Shown here: positions 24,121 to 33,092 of the stretch, in pieces
Position numbering within the stretch: position 1 is the stretch's first letter
How the letters are laid out: each line of letters begins with the position of its first letter
Notes under the pieces: generated by a model
The model's database searches: none
What the model was told of the DNA's origin: nothing
The model's input: only the letters and a program-made list of their open reading frames with translations
Translations under genes and position numbers: made by a program
NCBI RefSeq assembly: GCF_028747645.1
Contig: NZ_CP118100.1
Coordinates: 3,133,366-3,197,365 of the forward strand
Length of the DNA: 64,000 nt
Direction of reading: 5' to 3'
DNA from: Microbacterium esteraromaticum
Lineage (GTDB): Bacteria; Actinomycetota; Actinomycetes; Actinomycetales; Microbacteriaceae

Positions 24121-25472
24121 CGTCCGCTCGCTGCCTTCCATACGCGCCCGGCGCGGCGCTTCGCGCCCACGACCGTCAGCCTCAGTTCTTCGATCCGGCC
24201 CACTCCCCCGCGCGGCAGCAGCAGACGTTGCAGCCGCGTGCGTTCTGGGGCCCCCGGCAGGTCAAGGGTGCGCAGTCGCGCGGGGGGCACGTAGCGTTCC
24301 CGCTCGCTCGGCGGCAGAGCGGCGAGCGTCCGCACAGCCCGCGGCCGCAGGTGTGCGACGATCTCGGGCTGCATGGCGTATCCGACCGCGTCGACGAGCT
24401 GTTGCAGGCGACCGTCCCACTCGGATCGGTTCATCGCGTCGACGATGGTCGCGGGCATCCGATTGCTGTTCTCGTAGGGGGTGAGGCCGGCAAGTACCTC
24501 GGCGGTCCCGACAGCGTGCACGGCCGTGCCGGCGATCGCCCGGATTGTGGGCAACGCCGTCGAGAACCCGGCGATGACGTCGGTGGCCCCCAGCCGCAGG
24601 GCGACGAACTCGGCCGGCTGGTCTCCGGTGTACGCATCGAACCGCAGGCCGCGGGCCGTGGCTCGGGCGGCGAGATCGCCCACCAGCGATGGTGGCGCGG
24701 AGGGGTGCGGTTTGACGACGACCCGCTCGGCTCCGGCATCCGCGGCGCGGTCGATCATCCGTGCCTGCATCTCGGCCTCCTCGGCCGGGGTGACGAGCCC
24801 GAGCGCGGCCAGGTACTGGCCGATGACCAGGGCCGTGCGTTCCGACCCCGCGGCGAGCGCGTCGAGCGCCGGATCGGACCGCGCCTCCCCCACCTCGCGT
24901 AACACGGTGCCGAAGGCGGCGGCGGGTACGGGCACGCGTTCGGCGCCGGTCTCGACGAACACCAGCGGTGAGACGCCCGCGACCACGTCGGGGTACACGA
25001 CGCGCGTCACGCGTTCGGTGATCTGCCTCGGCAGCAGGCTGCGGATCGGCGCATAGGTCATCAGTCCGTCACCGATGACGCCGAGGCGGGCATCGGCGAA
25101 CAATGCCATCAGCGTGCGGGCGGGCGCCACCTGCGGCGATTGCACGAACAGTTCGACCGGGGCGGCGCCGAGGTTCCATGCGCGGCGCAGCAGCCGCTCG
25201 ATCATCGGCAGGTCCTGCGGGTCGGGATCCCAGGTCGTCGGATGCCGCGGATCGACCATCGGGTTCAACGGTTCGACAGTGTCGAATCGCGCGCGCAGGC
25301 GCGCGAACCGGGGCGCGGTGGCGAGATCGATCGCCGTCTCGGGCACGTGCGCGGTGTTCATCGGCACCAGGATGCGCCGCTCGGCGTCGCCGAGCAGGCC
25401 CGCATCGAGCGCGGCGACGGCGGCCATCAGACCGTAGGGGCTGTGCAGGGCGAAGATCTGGATGCTGCTCAT
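24117..25472 (-). CDS. Alpha-2,8-polysialyltransferase-like protein
   Basis: The 451-aa protein resembles the POLYSIA family (PF07388, bacterial poly- and lipooligosaccharide sialyltransferases). It has a GT-B style C-terminal half with the RVVVKPHPSAPP basic motif, and DVIAGFSTALPTIRAIAG matching the Ser motif that binds CMP. The N-terminal half starts IQIFALHSPYGLMAAVAALD. It probably transfers the CMP-nonulosonic acid onto a surface glycan. It overlaps its neighbours by 4 nt on both sides. It has no signal peptide, as expected for a cytoplasmic-face enzyme. Confidence 0.85.
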   Translation of the reverse strand: MSSIQIFALHSPYGLMAAVAALDAGLLGDAERRILVPMNTAHVPETAIDLATAPRFARLRARFDTVEPLNPMVDPRHPTTWDPDPQDLPMIERLLRRAWNLGAAPVELFVQSPQVAPARTLMALFADARLGVIGDGLMTYAPIRSLLPRQITERVTRVVYPDVVAGVSPLVFVETGAERVPVPAAAFGTVLREVGEARSDPALDALAAGSERTALVIGQYLAALGLVTPAEEAEMQARMIDRAADAGAERVVVKPHPSAPPSLVGDLAARATARGLRFDAYTGDQPAEFVALRLGATDVIAGFSTALPTIRAIAGTAVHAVGTAEVLAGLTPYENSNRMPATIVDAMNRSEWDGRLQQLVDAVGYAMQPEIVAHLRPRAVRTLAALPPSERERYVPPARLRTLDLPGAPERTRLQRLLLPRGGVGRIEELRLTVVGAKRRAGRVWKAASGR

Positions 25473-26518
25473 CGGGCCCCTCGCAGTGTGCGGGCGAGCA
25501 CCCGTCGGCGCGGCCCGTCGAACCGGGCGATCGCGGCATCGGTCTGGTCTCGGGGCAGGCGGGCGAGCAGGTCGCCGATGCCGCGGCGCATCTCGCGGCG
25601 CACGGTGGCCGGCATCCGCCGTGACCGCACGAGGTGGTGCGCGCTGAGCGCGAGCACCGTGGTGACGGCTTTGGGCAGCATCCGCTCGGCCTCGCGATCC
25701 GACGTGACGATGTCGAGTACCTCGCCCATGGCGCGGGTGAAATGCAGCTGGCGTGCATCGGGGGCCTGAGACAGCGACCCGGGCAGGCCGCGCCGGTAGA
25801 GCAGGTGCGGGGCGTCGACGACGGCGAACCGTTGCGCGTGCAGGTGCAGCCGCCAGATCCAGGGGCGGTCCTCAGCCGTGAACAGGCCGTCGCTGAAATC
25901 GGCGAGGCCCTCGTCGATTACGCGCCGATGCAGCAGCCCCGCCCACGCGTAGGGGTAGTCGACCATGCTGCGGTCCTCGACCGGCAGCACCGCCGCGCGG
26001 GGGTCGGTGACGACGCCGCGATGGGTGAACGGCGCCCGCACCAGGCGGCGGTCGGCGCCGGTGACGGTGACGTGATCGGTGCGCACGAAGTCGCAGCCGA
26101 GGCCGTGCAGTGCGCGGGCGAGCACGGGCAGGCGGCCGGGCTGCATCCAGTCGTCGCCGTCGATGAAGCAGAACGCATCGCCCTCGACGTGCGCCAGCCC
26201 CTGGTTGCGGGCGGTGGCAAGGCCCCGAGGCACCTCGTTGCGAAGGACCTCGGCGTGCGCGAAGCGCTCGGCGTACTGCCGCATGATCTCGCCCGTACGG
26301 TCGCGGGAGCCGTCGTCGACCGCGACCAGTTTGAGTGCCCGGTCGTCGTCGAACTGTCGGGTGAGCGTCTCAAGTGTCGTGCCGATCATCGCGCCGGCGT
26401 CCTTGGCCGGCACGATCACGGTCATCGACGCGCCACGCACCGCCCCATCGTGCGACGCCGTCGTTACGCGTGTGCATCCGGCGGGTGAACGGGTGGTTGA
26501 GGGGTGAGCGGCGTGCAC
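25469..26518 (-). CDS. Family 2 glycosyltransferase
   Basis: The GT-A fold protein has the classic GT2 signature: MTVIVPAKDAGAMIGTTLET, VAVDDGSRDRTGEIM and the metal-binding FIDGDDWM. It transfers a sugar from a nucleotide donor during surface-glycan assembly. It is the first gene of the nonulosonic acid operon and overlaps the next by 4 nt. The frame allows a start at 26518. The family normally starts at MTVIVPAKDA (ATG at 26425), and the 31 extra residues show no domain, so the shorter form of 318 aa may be the real one. The start lies close to the DtxR-type box that faces the iron transporter. Confidence 0.88.
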   Translation of the reverse strand: MHAAHPSTTRSPAGCTRVTTASHDGAVRGASMTVIVPAKDAGAMIGTTLETLTRQFDDDRALKLVAVDDGSRDRTGEIMRQYAERFAHAEVLRNEVPRGLATARNQGLAHVEGDAFCFIDGDDWMQPGRLPVLARALHGLGCDFVRTDHVTVTGADRRLVRAPFTHRGVVTDPRAAVLPVEDRSMVDYPYAWAGLLHRRVIDEGLADFSDGLFTAEDRPWIWRLHLHAQRFAVVDAPHLLYRRGLPGSLSQAPDARQLHFTRAMGEVLDIVTSDREAERMLPKAVTTVLALSAHHLVRSRRMPATVRREMRRGIGDLLARLPRDQTDAAIARFDGPRRRVLARTLRGAR

Positions 26519-26535
26519 GCCACCCGCATCTCGAG

Positions 26536-26554
26536 TTAGGTTAGCCTTTGCTAA
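26536..26554. promoter_or_regulatory. DtxR/IdeR-type iron box
   Basis: TTAGGTTAGCCTTTGCTAA matches the 19-bp DtxR/IdeR operator consensus (TTAGGTTAGCCTAACCTAA) at 16 of 19 positions. It lies 72 bp before the GTG of the siderophore-binding lipoprotein, in the divergent gap with the glycosyltransferase gene. It should repress the importer when iron is plentiful. Confidence 0.88.
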
Positions 26555-26625
26555 TTTCTCAGGTGCTGCCGTTCGCCTCGCACTACCTCGACAGGCAGCA
26601 CCGATCCCGACTGAAAGGTCTCGTT

Positions 26626-27582
26626 GTGAAGCGATACGCCCTGCCCGCAGTCCTGTCCGTCAGCATCCTCGCACTGAGCGGGTGCGGTTCCAGCCCCGCC
26701 TCGTCGGATGCGTCCGACGAGACCGCCGACGAGATCGTGCTGACGCACCCGACCGAGGCGGGCCTGTCGATCACGTTCGACGCGCAGCCCGAGACGCTGG
26801 TCATGGACTGCTACGCCTACAGTTCGCTGCACGAGTACGGCGTCGAGCCGGTGGCGCTGTTCGGTTACGACTGCGACAACCCCTTCGTCATGGGTGACAT
26901 CGACATCAGCGACATCGAGCGCGTCGGGCAGGACGGCGAGATCGATGTCGAGAAGCTCGCCGCGCTGCGCCCCGATGCGATCCTGGGCCACGGCGGTGCC
27001 GACGGCTGGTCGTGGTTCGATGACGACGTCAACGCTCAGCTGACGCGGGTCGCGCCGTTCGTTCCGGTGCAGTACACCGACTCGGTGGATGCCGGGATCG
27101 CCGCCGTCCGCGACCTCGCCGCGTTCTTCGGCGCCGACGTCGAGGCCGACCACATCGTCGCCGCGGACGCCGACTATGAAGAGGCCAAGAAGACGTTCAG
27201 CGCCGCGGTCGCCGACAACGACCTCGGCATCATGTTCACCAGCCCCGGAAACGAGATGCTCTACACGGCCGTGGGCTTCGCCCCGTCGGATCTGCTCGCC
27301 GAGCTGGGCGCCACGGTGATCGGACCCGACAAGCCCGAGAGCGGCAACCCGTGGGGTCAGGTCGCCTGGGAAGAGGCATCGACCCACCCCGCCGACATCA
27401 TCCTCGTCGAGGGGTACTCGGACGACTTCGCGTTCACGGCCGAGCTGTGGCAGAGCCTGCCGGCGGTGTCGGCCGGCCAGCTGGGGCCCTGGGGTTCGAA
27501 GGGTGCCATGACCAGCAGTGCGTATGCCGCGTGGCTGAACGCCATGGCCGAGCTGGTCACGGCGTCCGAGGACGTCGCCTGA
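26626..27582 (+). CDS. Iron-siderophore-binding lipoprotein of an ABC importer
   Basis: The 318-aa protein captures ferric siderophore outside the membrane. The GTG at 26626 is chosen because GAAAGG precedes it and it opens a lipoprotein signal (KRYALPAVLSVSILALSGCG, lipobox LSGC). The body is a FepB/FhuD-type fold: DCYAYSSLHEYGVEPVALFG, VEKLAALRPDAILGHGG, VAWEEASTHPADIILVEGY. The gene lies downstream of a DtxR-type box and is followed at 7 bp by two permeases and an ATPase. An upstream ATG at 26548 lies inside the iron box and is unlikely to be used. Confidence 0.93.
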   Translation: MKRYALPAVLSVSILALSGCGSSPASSDASDETADEIVLTHPTEAGLSITFDAQPETLVMDCYAYSSLHEYGVEPVALFGYDCDNPFVMGDIDISDIERVGQDGEIDVEKLAALRPDAILGHGGADGWSWFDDDVNAQLTRVAPFVPVQYTDSVDAGIAAVRDLAAFFGADVEADHIVAADADYEEAKKTFSAAVADNDLGIMFTSPGNEMLYTAVGFAPSDLLAELGATVIGPDKPESGNPWGQVAWEEASTHPADIILVEGYSDDFAFTAELWQSLPAVSAGQLGPWGSKGAMTSSAYAAWLNAMAELVTASEDVA

Positions 27583-27589
27583 CACGTCG

Positions 27590-28627
27590 GTGAGAACCAC
27601 GGATGCCACGGCGCAGCCACCTGTGACCACCGCGCCCACGCTGCGCGGCGTGGGGCTCATCCCCCTCGCGGCCCTGTGCCTCGCTGCTCTCGCCTTGAGC
27701 ATGCTGGTCGGGTCGCGAGGGGTGTCCCCCGCCGAGATCACCCAGTTCCTGTTCGCTCCCGACCCAGCCGACCCGCTGTCGAACGTGGTCTGGCAGTCGC
27801 GCGTTCCGCGCACGCTGCTGGTGCTGCTGGCCGGCGCCGCACTGGGCGTCGCCGGTGCGCTGATGCAGGCGGTCACCCGCAACCCCCTCGCCGACCCCGG
27901 CATTCTCGGCGTCAACGCCGGAGCCTCGCTCGCCGTCGTGTTCGGGCTCGCGTTTCTCGGCCTCACCGACGTCGCCGACTACATGTGGTGGTCGTTTGCC
28001 GGGGCCCTGATCACCTCGGTGCTCGTCTTCGCCATCGGCAACAGCGGCCCGGTGCGATCTAGCCCGGTGCGCATGACTCTCGCCGGGGTCGCCCTCGGCG
28101 CCGTGCTGTCGGGGTTCGCCTCGGCCGTGCTGCTGTCGAACTCCGATGTACTCCGGCGCATGCGCGGGTGGTCGGCCGGCACCACGGCGTCGCAGTCCCT
28201 CGACGCCGTGCTGTCCATCGCCCCGTTCATCGTCATCGGGCTGGTCATCGCGCTGCTGAGCAGCCGCTCTCTTGACGTGCTCGCCCTCGGCGAGGCATCC
28301 GCGATCGCCATGGGCGCCAAGCCCCAGCGCATCCGCCTGATCTCACTCGTCTCGATCGCGCTCCTCGCCGGCGGTGCCACGGCCGTCGCGGGCCCCATCG
28401 GGTTCATCGGGCTGATGGCTCCGCATCTTGCTCGGATGCTCGTGGGTCCGCATCAGGGGTGGATCATGGCCTACTCGATCGTGCTGGCACCCACGGTGCT
28501 CGGCTTCGCCGACGTGCTCGGGCGGGTGCTTGTCGCCGGTGAGGTTCCCGTCGGTGTGGTCACCGCCTTCATCGGCGCCCCGGTGCTGATCGCGATGGTG
28601 CGCCGCGCACGAGTCCAGGAGGTCTGA
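27590..28627 (+). CDS. FecCD-family siderophore ABC permease, first subunit
   Basis: The 345-aa membrane protein is a FecCD-type permease with about nine to ten transmembrane helices. Family motifs are SRVPRTLLVLLAGAALGVAG, MQAVTRNPLADPGILGVNAGA and, near the C-terminus, PIGFIGLMAPHLARMLVGP. It forms half of the channel for the ferric siderophore. It starts at GTG 27590, 7 bp after the binding protein stop, and is followed by the second permease at 3 bp. It should share the iron-regulated transcript. Confidence 0.95.
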   Translation: MRTTDATAQPPVTTAPTLRGVGLIPLAALCLAALALSMLVGSRGVSPAEITQFLFAPDPADPLSNVVWQSRVPRTLLVLLAGAALGVAGALMQAVTRNPLADPGILGVNAGASLAVVFGLAFLGLTDVADYMWWSFAGALITSVLVFAIGNSGPVRSSPVRMTLAGVALGAVLSGFASAVLLSNSDVLRRMRGWSAGTTASQSLDAVLSIAPFIVIGLVIALLSSRSLDVLALGEASAIAMGAKPQRIRLISLVSIALLAGGATAVAGPIGFIGLMAPHLARMLVGPHQGWIMAYSIVLAPTVLGFADVLGRVLVAGEVPVGVVTAFIGAPVLIAMVRRARVQEV

Positions 28628-28630
28628 ACG

Positions 28631-29683
28631 ATGACACAGCTCGATTTCGGTCGCACGGTCTATCGGGTCGGAAAGCCCGAGCGCCCCGTGCTGATGCTCG
28701 ACGCCCGCTCGGTGGTCGTCTGCTCGGTGCTCTGGGTTGCCACGTTCGCCCTCGCCTGTTTCGCAATGGCCACCGGTTCGGCGCAGATCACCCTCGGCGA
28801 GGTACTGCAGGTGATCGCGGGGGCGGGCGATGACTACACGAACATGGTCGTCGCCGAGTGGCGCGCCCCGCGCATTCTGCTGGCGATCCTGTTGGGCGCC
28901 TGTCTCGCGATCAGTGGCGCGATCTTTCAGAACCTCACCGGCAACCCGCTCGGTTCGCCCGACGTGATCGGCTTTCAGACCGGCTCGTTCACGGGTGCGC
29001 TGATCGTGATGCTGGTGCTGCGCGGCGGCTCGGTCGAGACGATGATCGCCGCGCTGATCGGAGGCATGGCGACCGCGCTGGTGGTGTTCTCGCTCTCGAT
29101 CACGCGCGGCGCTGTGCGCGGCGTGCGCCTGATCATCGTCGGCATCGGCGTCAGCGCGATGCTGGCCTCGTTCAACGTCTGGCTCATGCTGACCGCCACC
29201 GTCGAGGACGCCCTGATGGCGGGCCTGTGGGGTGCGGGCAGCCTGGCGGGCGTCACGTGGTGGCACGTCGCGCTGGCCGGTGCGGCCGCCGCTGTGTTCC
29301 TCGTGGCGGCCGGTCTGCTCTCGCGCCCGATGCGGCTGATGCGCATCGGCGCGCCGTTCGCCACGGCGCTGGGCCAGCGGGTGCGCTCGGTTCAGGTCGC
29401 GGCGGTCATCGTGGGTGTCGCGCTCACGGCGATCGCGACGGCGACGATCGGGCCGGTGTCGTTCATCGCCCTCGCCGCGCCGCAGATCGCGCGGCGGCTC
29501 GTGCCGAGCGACGGGCTCGCCCTCGCACCCACCGCCGCCGTGGGGGCGTTCCTGCTGTTGCTGGCCGACGTCGTGGCGCAGCGCATCCACCCCCATTCCC
29601 CGCTTCCCGTCGGCATCGTCACGGTGTGCATCGGCGGGCTCTACTTCTTGTGGTTGCTGATGAGAGAAGGCAAGACCCGATGA
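28631..29683 (+). CDS. FecCD-family siderophore ABC permease, second subunit
   Basis: The 350-aa protein is the partner FecCD permease. It shows WRAPRILLAILLGACLAISG, IFQNLTGNPLGSPDVIGFQT and PVSFIALAAPQIARRLVPSD, with about nine to ten membrane helices. Together with the first permease it forms the transport channel. It starts 3 bp after the first permease stop, and its TGA overlaps the ATG of the ATPase gene, so all three are co-translated. Confidence 0.95.
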   Translation: MTQLDFGRTVYRVGKPERPVLMLDARSVVVCSVLWVATFALACFAMATGSAQITLGEVLQVIAGAGDDYTNMVVAEWRAPRILLAILLGACLAISGAIFQNLTGNPLGSPDVIGFQTGSFTGALIVMLVLRGGSVETMIAALIGGMATALVVFSLSITRGAVRGVRLIIVGIGVSAMLASFNVWLMLTATVEDALMAGLWGAGSLAGVTWWHVALAGAAAAVFLVAAGLLSRPMRLMRIGAPFATALGQRVRSVQVAAVIVGVALTAIATATIGPVSFIALAAPQIARRLVPSDGLALAPTAAVGAFLLLLADVVAQRIHPHSPLPVGIVTVCIGGLYFLWLLMREGKTR

Positions 29684-30462
29684 CCCGACTGCTCGTAGAA
29701 GAGGCAACCCTCAGCTACGCCGACCGCACGATCTGCACAGACGTCTCGGTCGACATCCCCGACGGCCGGTTCACCGTGATCATCGGCCCGAACGCCTGCG
29801 GCAAGTCCACGCTGCTGAAGAGCCTAACCCGCCTGCTCACGCCCACCAGCGGGCGGGTGATGCTCGACGGCCATGCCCTGCACGCCCAGCCCACCAAGCA
29901 GATCGCGCGCACGGTGGGTCTGTTGCCGCAGGGTCCCGTGGCGCCCGATGGCATCCGCGTGGTCGATCTCGTGCAGCGCGGTCGATATCCGCATCAGCGG
30001 CTGTTCTCGCCGTGGTCACCCGAGGACGAGCGGATTGTCGCCGACGCCATGGACGCCACCGGTGTGCGGCACCTGTCGGGCCGGATGGTCGACGAGCTCT
30101 CGGGTGGGCAGCGGCAGCGGGTGTGGATGGCCGTGGCCCTCGCCCAGAGCACGCCGATCCTGCTGCTCGACGAGCCGACCACCTATCTCGACCTCAGCCA
30201 CCAGTTGGAGCTGCTCGAGCTGTGCCGCGACCTGAATCGGAGTCACGGTCACACGCTCGTGGCGGTGCTGCACGACCTCAATCAGGCGGCCCGCTACGCC
30301 GATCACATCATCGCGATGCACGACGGCAGCGTCGTCGCCACCGGAGCCCCCGATGAGGTGATCACCGAGAGCCTGCTCGCCGAGGTCTTCGGTCTGGATG
30401 CCCGGGTGCTCACCGACCCAGAATCCGGCAGCCCGCTCGTGGTGCCCCGGTGGCACCACTGA
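29680..30462 (+). CDS. Siderophore ABC importer ATPase
   Basis: The 260-aa protein is a FecE/FepC-type ATPase powering siderophore import. It has the Walker A sequence GPNACGKST (36-44), a Q-loop (LLPQGPVAPDG), the signature LSGGQRQR, Walker B LLLDEPTTYLD and the switch His in VLHDLNQAARYAD. The start overlaps the permease stop (ATGA). A much longer upstream frame is the out-of-frame shadow of the permease. Transcription probably ends at the hairpin 19 bp after its stop. Confidence 0.96.
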   Translation: MTRLLVEEATLSYADRTICTDVSVDIPDGRFTVIIGPNACGKSTLLKSLTRLLTPTSGRVMLDGHALHAQPTKQIARTVGLLPQGPVAPDGIRVVDLVQRGRYPHQRLFSPWSPEDERIVADAMDATGVRHLSGRMVDELSGGQRQRVWMAVALAQSTPILLLDEPTTYLDLSHQLELLELCRDLNRSHGHTLVAVLHDLNQAARYADHIIAMHDGSVVATGAPDEVITESLLAEVFGLDARVLTDPESGSPLVVPRWHH

Positions 30463-30480
30463 GCGGGACCCGCGGGGTGG

Positions 30481-30513
30481 TGAGGGCGATCCGACACTGT
30501 CGGATCGCCCTCA
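30481..30513. terminator. Terminator after the siderophore importer operon
   Basis: TGAGGGCGATCCGAC pairs perfectly with GTCGGATCGCCCTCA around a 3-nt loop. It lies between convergent operons (iron importer and peptide importer) and probably ends both. Confidence 0.88.
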
Positions 30514-30545
30514 CCGTCCGACGTGGAATCGTCGCGGGATAGCGC

Positions 30546-31403
30546 TCAGCGCACGACCGCGGGCACGTCGGCCCACAGCGCCCGCTCGGCGGCTTCCGGT
30601 GCTGCCGGAATCCGCCCCGCGCCGTCGGGCTCGGGGATGGCTGCCAGCAGCGCCTGCGTGTACGGATGCTGCGGATCGCCCCACAGCTGATCGGTCGGGC
30701 CCGACTCAAGCACGCGCCCGGAGAACATCACGAACGTGCGGTCGGCGATGCGTCGCACCACGGCGAGGTCGTGCGAGATGAACAGCATTCCCGCGCCGGC
30801 TTCCGAGACGAGGTCGCGCATGAGCGCCGCGACGCTGGTCTGCGTCGACGCGTCCAGTGCCGAGATCGGCTCGTCGGCGACGAGCAGCTGCGGACGCGCG
30901 GCGAGTGCCCGCGCAATGGCGATGCGCTGCTTCTGCCCGCCCGAGAACTGGTGCGGGAACTTCGTGGCGGATGCCGTCGGCAGGCCGACACGCTCCAGCC
31001 ACTCCTCCACACGCGAGCCTTCGGCTCCGCGGGCCAATGCGGTGGCGACGCCGTCCTGGATCTGATCGCCCACGCGGCGGCGCGGGTTCAGCGACGTCGA
31101 CGGGTCCTGGAAGACCATCTGGATGCCCGTCAGGCGCTTCGGACGACGGCGCATGCGCAGCGGGGTGATCTCCTCACCACGAAAGCGCGCGCTACCGCCG
31201 GCGAGGCGCTCGATGCCGACGGCCGCGCGGGCCAGGCTCGACTTGCCACTGCCGGACTCGCCGACCAGGGCGACCGTCTCACCGGCGTGCACCTGGATCG
31301 AGACGTCGTTGACGGCGACGACGGGCGGGTGGCCCGGGTAGCTCACGACGATGTTCTGCGCGTCGAGAACGACGGTGTCGGAGGTGGCCTTCGCGTCAGG
31401 CAT
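30546..31403 (-). CDS. Oligopeptide-type ABC importer ATPase (DppF/OppF-like)
   Basis: The 285-aa ATPase has Walker A GESGSGKSS (about 48-56), VFQDPSTSLNPRR, the signature FSGGQKQRIAIARAL, Walker B VADEPISALD and the H-loop ISHDLAVVRRIAD. The C-terminus carries the oligopeptide-importer extension with the PQHPYTQALL motif. It is the last gene of a five-gene - strand operon and overlaps the DppD-like gene by 8 nt. It pairs with that ATPase to drive uptake of peptides or a related solute such as nickel or opines. Confidence 0.95.
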   Translation of the reverse strand: MPDAKATSDTVVLDAQNIVVSYPGHPPVVAVNDVSIQVHAGETVALVGESGSGKSSLARAAVGIERLAGGSARFRGEEITPLRMRRRPKRLTGIQMVFQDPSTSLNPRRRVGDQIQDGVATALARGAEGSRVEEWLERVGLPTASATKFPHQFSGGQKQRIAIARALAARPQLLVADEPISALDASTQTSVAALMRDLVSEAGAGMLFISHDLAVVRRIADRTFVMFSGRVLESGPTDQLWGDPQHPYTQALLAAIPEPDGAGRIPAAPEAAERALWADVPAVVR

Positions 31404-32187
31404 CCTGATCGTCTCCTTCGATGCTCGATCCGGGCAAGGCGGCCAGCAGCTGTCGGGTGTACTCGTGCTGCGGCGACCGGAAGAGGGTCTCGCGGTCGGC
31501 GCGCTCGACCAGACGACCGTCCTTCATCACGGCCACCTCGTCGGCAATCGCACTCATCACGCCGAGATCGTGGGTGACCAGCAGCACCGCGATCTGCCGT
31601 TCGTCGGCGAGTTCGCGCAGCAGGGTGAGGATGCCCGCCTGCACGGTCACGTCGAGCGCGGTGGTCGGCTCGTCGGCCAGCAGCACGTCGGGGTCGCACG
31701 CGAGTGCGCAGGCGATCGCGATGCGCTGACGCTGCCCGCCCGAGAACTGGTGCGGGTAGCGCTTGAGCGCCGCCTCGGGGGCAGGCACCTGCACGCGTTC
31801 GAGCAGTTCAATCGCCCGGGCGCGAGCGGCGTCCTTCTTGAGCCCGAGGTGCACCTTCATGTGGTCGGTGAGCTGACGGCCCACCTGGATCTGCGGGTGC
31901 AGCGACGCGGACGGGTCCTGGAACACCATGGCGATGCGACGGCCGCGCACCCTGTTCAGGGCGCGCCGACGCATGCCGATCAGCTCGGTGTCGCCGAGAC
32001 GGATCGAGCCGCCCGTGCGCGCGTGACGGGGCAGCAGACCGAGCACGGCCATCGCCGTGAGGGTCTTGCCCGAACCGGATTCGCCGGCCAGGCCGTGGAT
32101 GCGTCCGGCTTCCAGCGTCAGCGTCAGGCCCTTGACCAGCGGCCGGCCGATGTCGACGGTGAGATCACGGATGTCGAGGATGCTCAT
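31396..32187 (-). CDS. Oligopeptide-type ABC importer ATPase (DppD/OppD-like)
   Basis: The 263-aa ATPase shows Walker A GESGSGKTL, VFQDPSASLHPQ, the signature FSGGQRQRIAIACAL, Walker B LLADEPTTALD and VTHDLGVMSAIAD. The C-terminus has the SPQHEYTRQLLAALP element. The ATG at 32187 overlaps the permease stop by 4 nt. The longer frame upstream of it is a shadow of that permease. Family members also carry cysteines for a C-terminal iron-sulfur cluster; I do not see a clear set here. Confidence 0.94.
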   Translation of the reverse strand: MSILDIRDLTVDIGRPLVKGLTLTLEAGRIHGLAGESGSGKTLTAMAVLGLLPRHARTGGSIRLGDTELIGMRRRALNRVRGRRIAMVFQDPSASLHPQIQVGRQLTDHMKVHLGLKKDAARARAIELLERVQVPAPEAALKRYPHQFSGGQRQRIAIACALACDPDVLLADEPTTALDVTVQAGILTLLRELADERQIAVLLVTHDLGVMSAIADEVAVMKDGRLVERADRETLFRSPQHEYTRQLLAALPGSSIEGDDQDA

Positions 32188-33092
32188 GCGCTGCCTCCGC
32201 TCGATGCGGCCAGGTCGCTCTGCTTCTCGTGCGTGACCTCGGCGGTCGGGTCGAGCACGTCGCGCATCGCGTCGCCGATGAAGTTGAAGGCGAGCACCAC
32301 GGTGAGGATCGCCAGACCCGGGAAGACACCGAGCCACCAGGCGTCGAAGTTCTGCATGGCCGCCGAGATCATCGATCCCCATTCGGCCATCGGCGGCTGC
32401 GCGCCGAGGCCCAGGAACGACAGTCCCGACAGCAGCAGGATCGCCGTGCCGATGTCGAGGGTGGCCAGCACCAGCAGGGGGCCGGCGGTGTTGGGCAGAA
32501 TGTCGACGAGCAGGGTGCGCGCCGGCGAGTGGCCGAGCAGTCGCCCGGCGATGACGTAGTTCTGGCCGCGCAACGACAACACGATGCTGCGCATCACGCG
32601 GGAGTACTGCGGCCATGACACCACGACCGCGGCGATCACGGCGTTGAACAGCGACGGCCCGAGCGAGGCGGTCACGACCATCGCGAGGATCACGGTCGGG
32701 AACGCCATGAACAGGTCGGTGATGCGCATGAGGGTCTCATCGACCCAGCCGCCGAAGTATCCGGCCAAGGCGCCGATGGTGGCACCGATCACAAGGGCGG
32801 CGATCACCAGTGTCAGGGCGAGGGGGATGGTGACGGTCGCGCCGGTCATCAGACGCGAGAAGATGTCGCGGCCGTTGCCGTCGGTGCCCAGAAGCGTGTC
32901 GATGCCCGGCTCCTGCAGGCGCGGCAGCACCTGAGCGTTGGGCGGGTAGGGCACCCACCACTGGGCGGTGAAGGCGACGATCACCCAGGCAATGGCGATG
33001 ACCGAGCCGATGACGCCGAGCGGCGTACGCCAGGCCCGGGGCCAGCGCAGCTTCAGACGCCGCGGCATGCGGGGTTGTTCAAGGGTGCTCAC
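32184..33092 (-). CDS. Oligopeptide-type ABC permease (DppC-like)
   Basis: The 302-aa membrane protein has an N-terminal transmembrane anchor (GVIGSVIAIAWVIVAF), a periplasmic loop with LLGTDGNGRDIFSRLMTGA, and about five further helices. The EAA-like loop includes VIAGRLLGHSPARTLLVDIL. This matches DppC/OppC permeases. It forms the import channel with the DppB-like protein. It overlaps that gene upstream and the ATPase downstream by 4 nt each. Confidence 0.95.
   Translation of the reverse strand: MSTLEQPRMPRRLKLRWPRAWRTPLGVIGSVIAIAWVIVAFTAQWWVPYPPNAQVLPRLQEPGIDTLLGTDGNGRDIFSRLMTGATVTIPLALTLVIAALVIGATIGALAGYFGGWVDETLMRITDLFMAFPTVILAMVVTASLGPSLFNAVIAAVVVSWPQYSRVMRSIVLSLRGQNYVIAGRLLGHSPARTLLVDILPNTAGPLLVLATLDIGTAILLLSGLSFLGLGAQPPMAEWGSMISAAMQNFDAWWLGVFPGLAILTVVLAFNFIGDAMRDVLDPTAEVTHEKQSDLAASSGGSA

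Noticed and set aside
26548-27582. ATG at 26548 as start of the siderophore-binding protein
   Set aside because: It lies inside the DtxR-type box and would put non-signal residues before the lipoprotein signal.
28343-29707. 454-codon - strand frame across the siderophore permeases
   Set aside because: Antisense, with low-complexity His/Arg/Asp composition.
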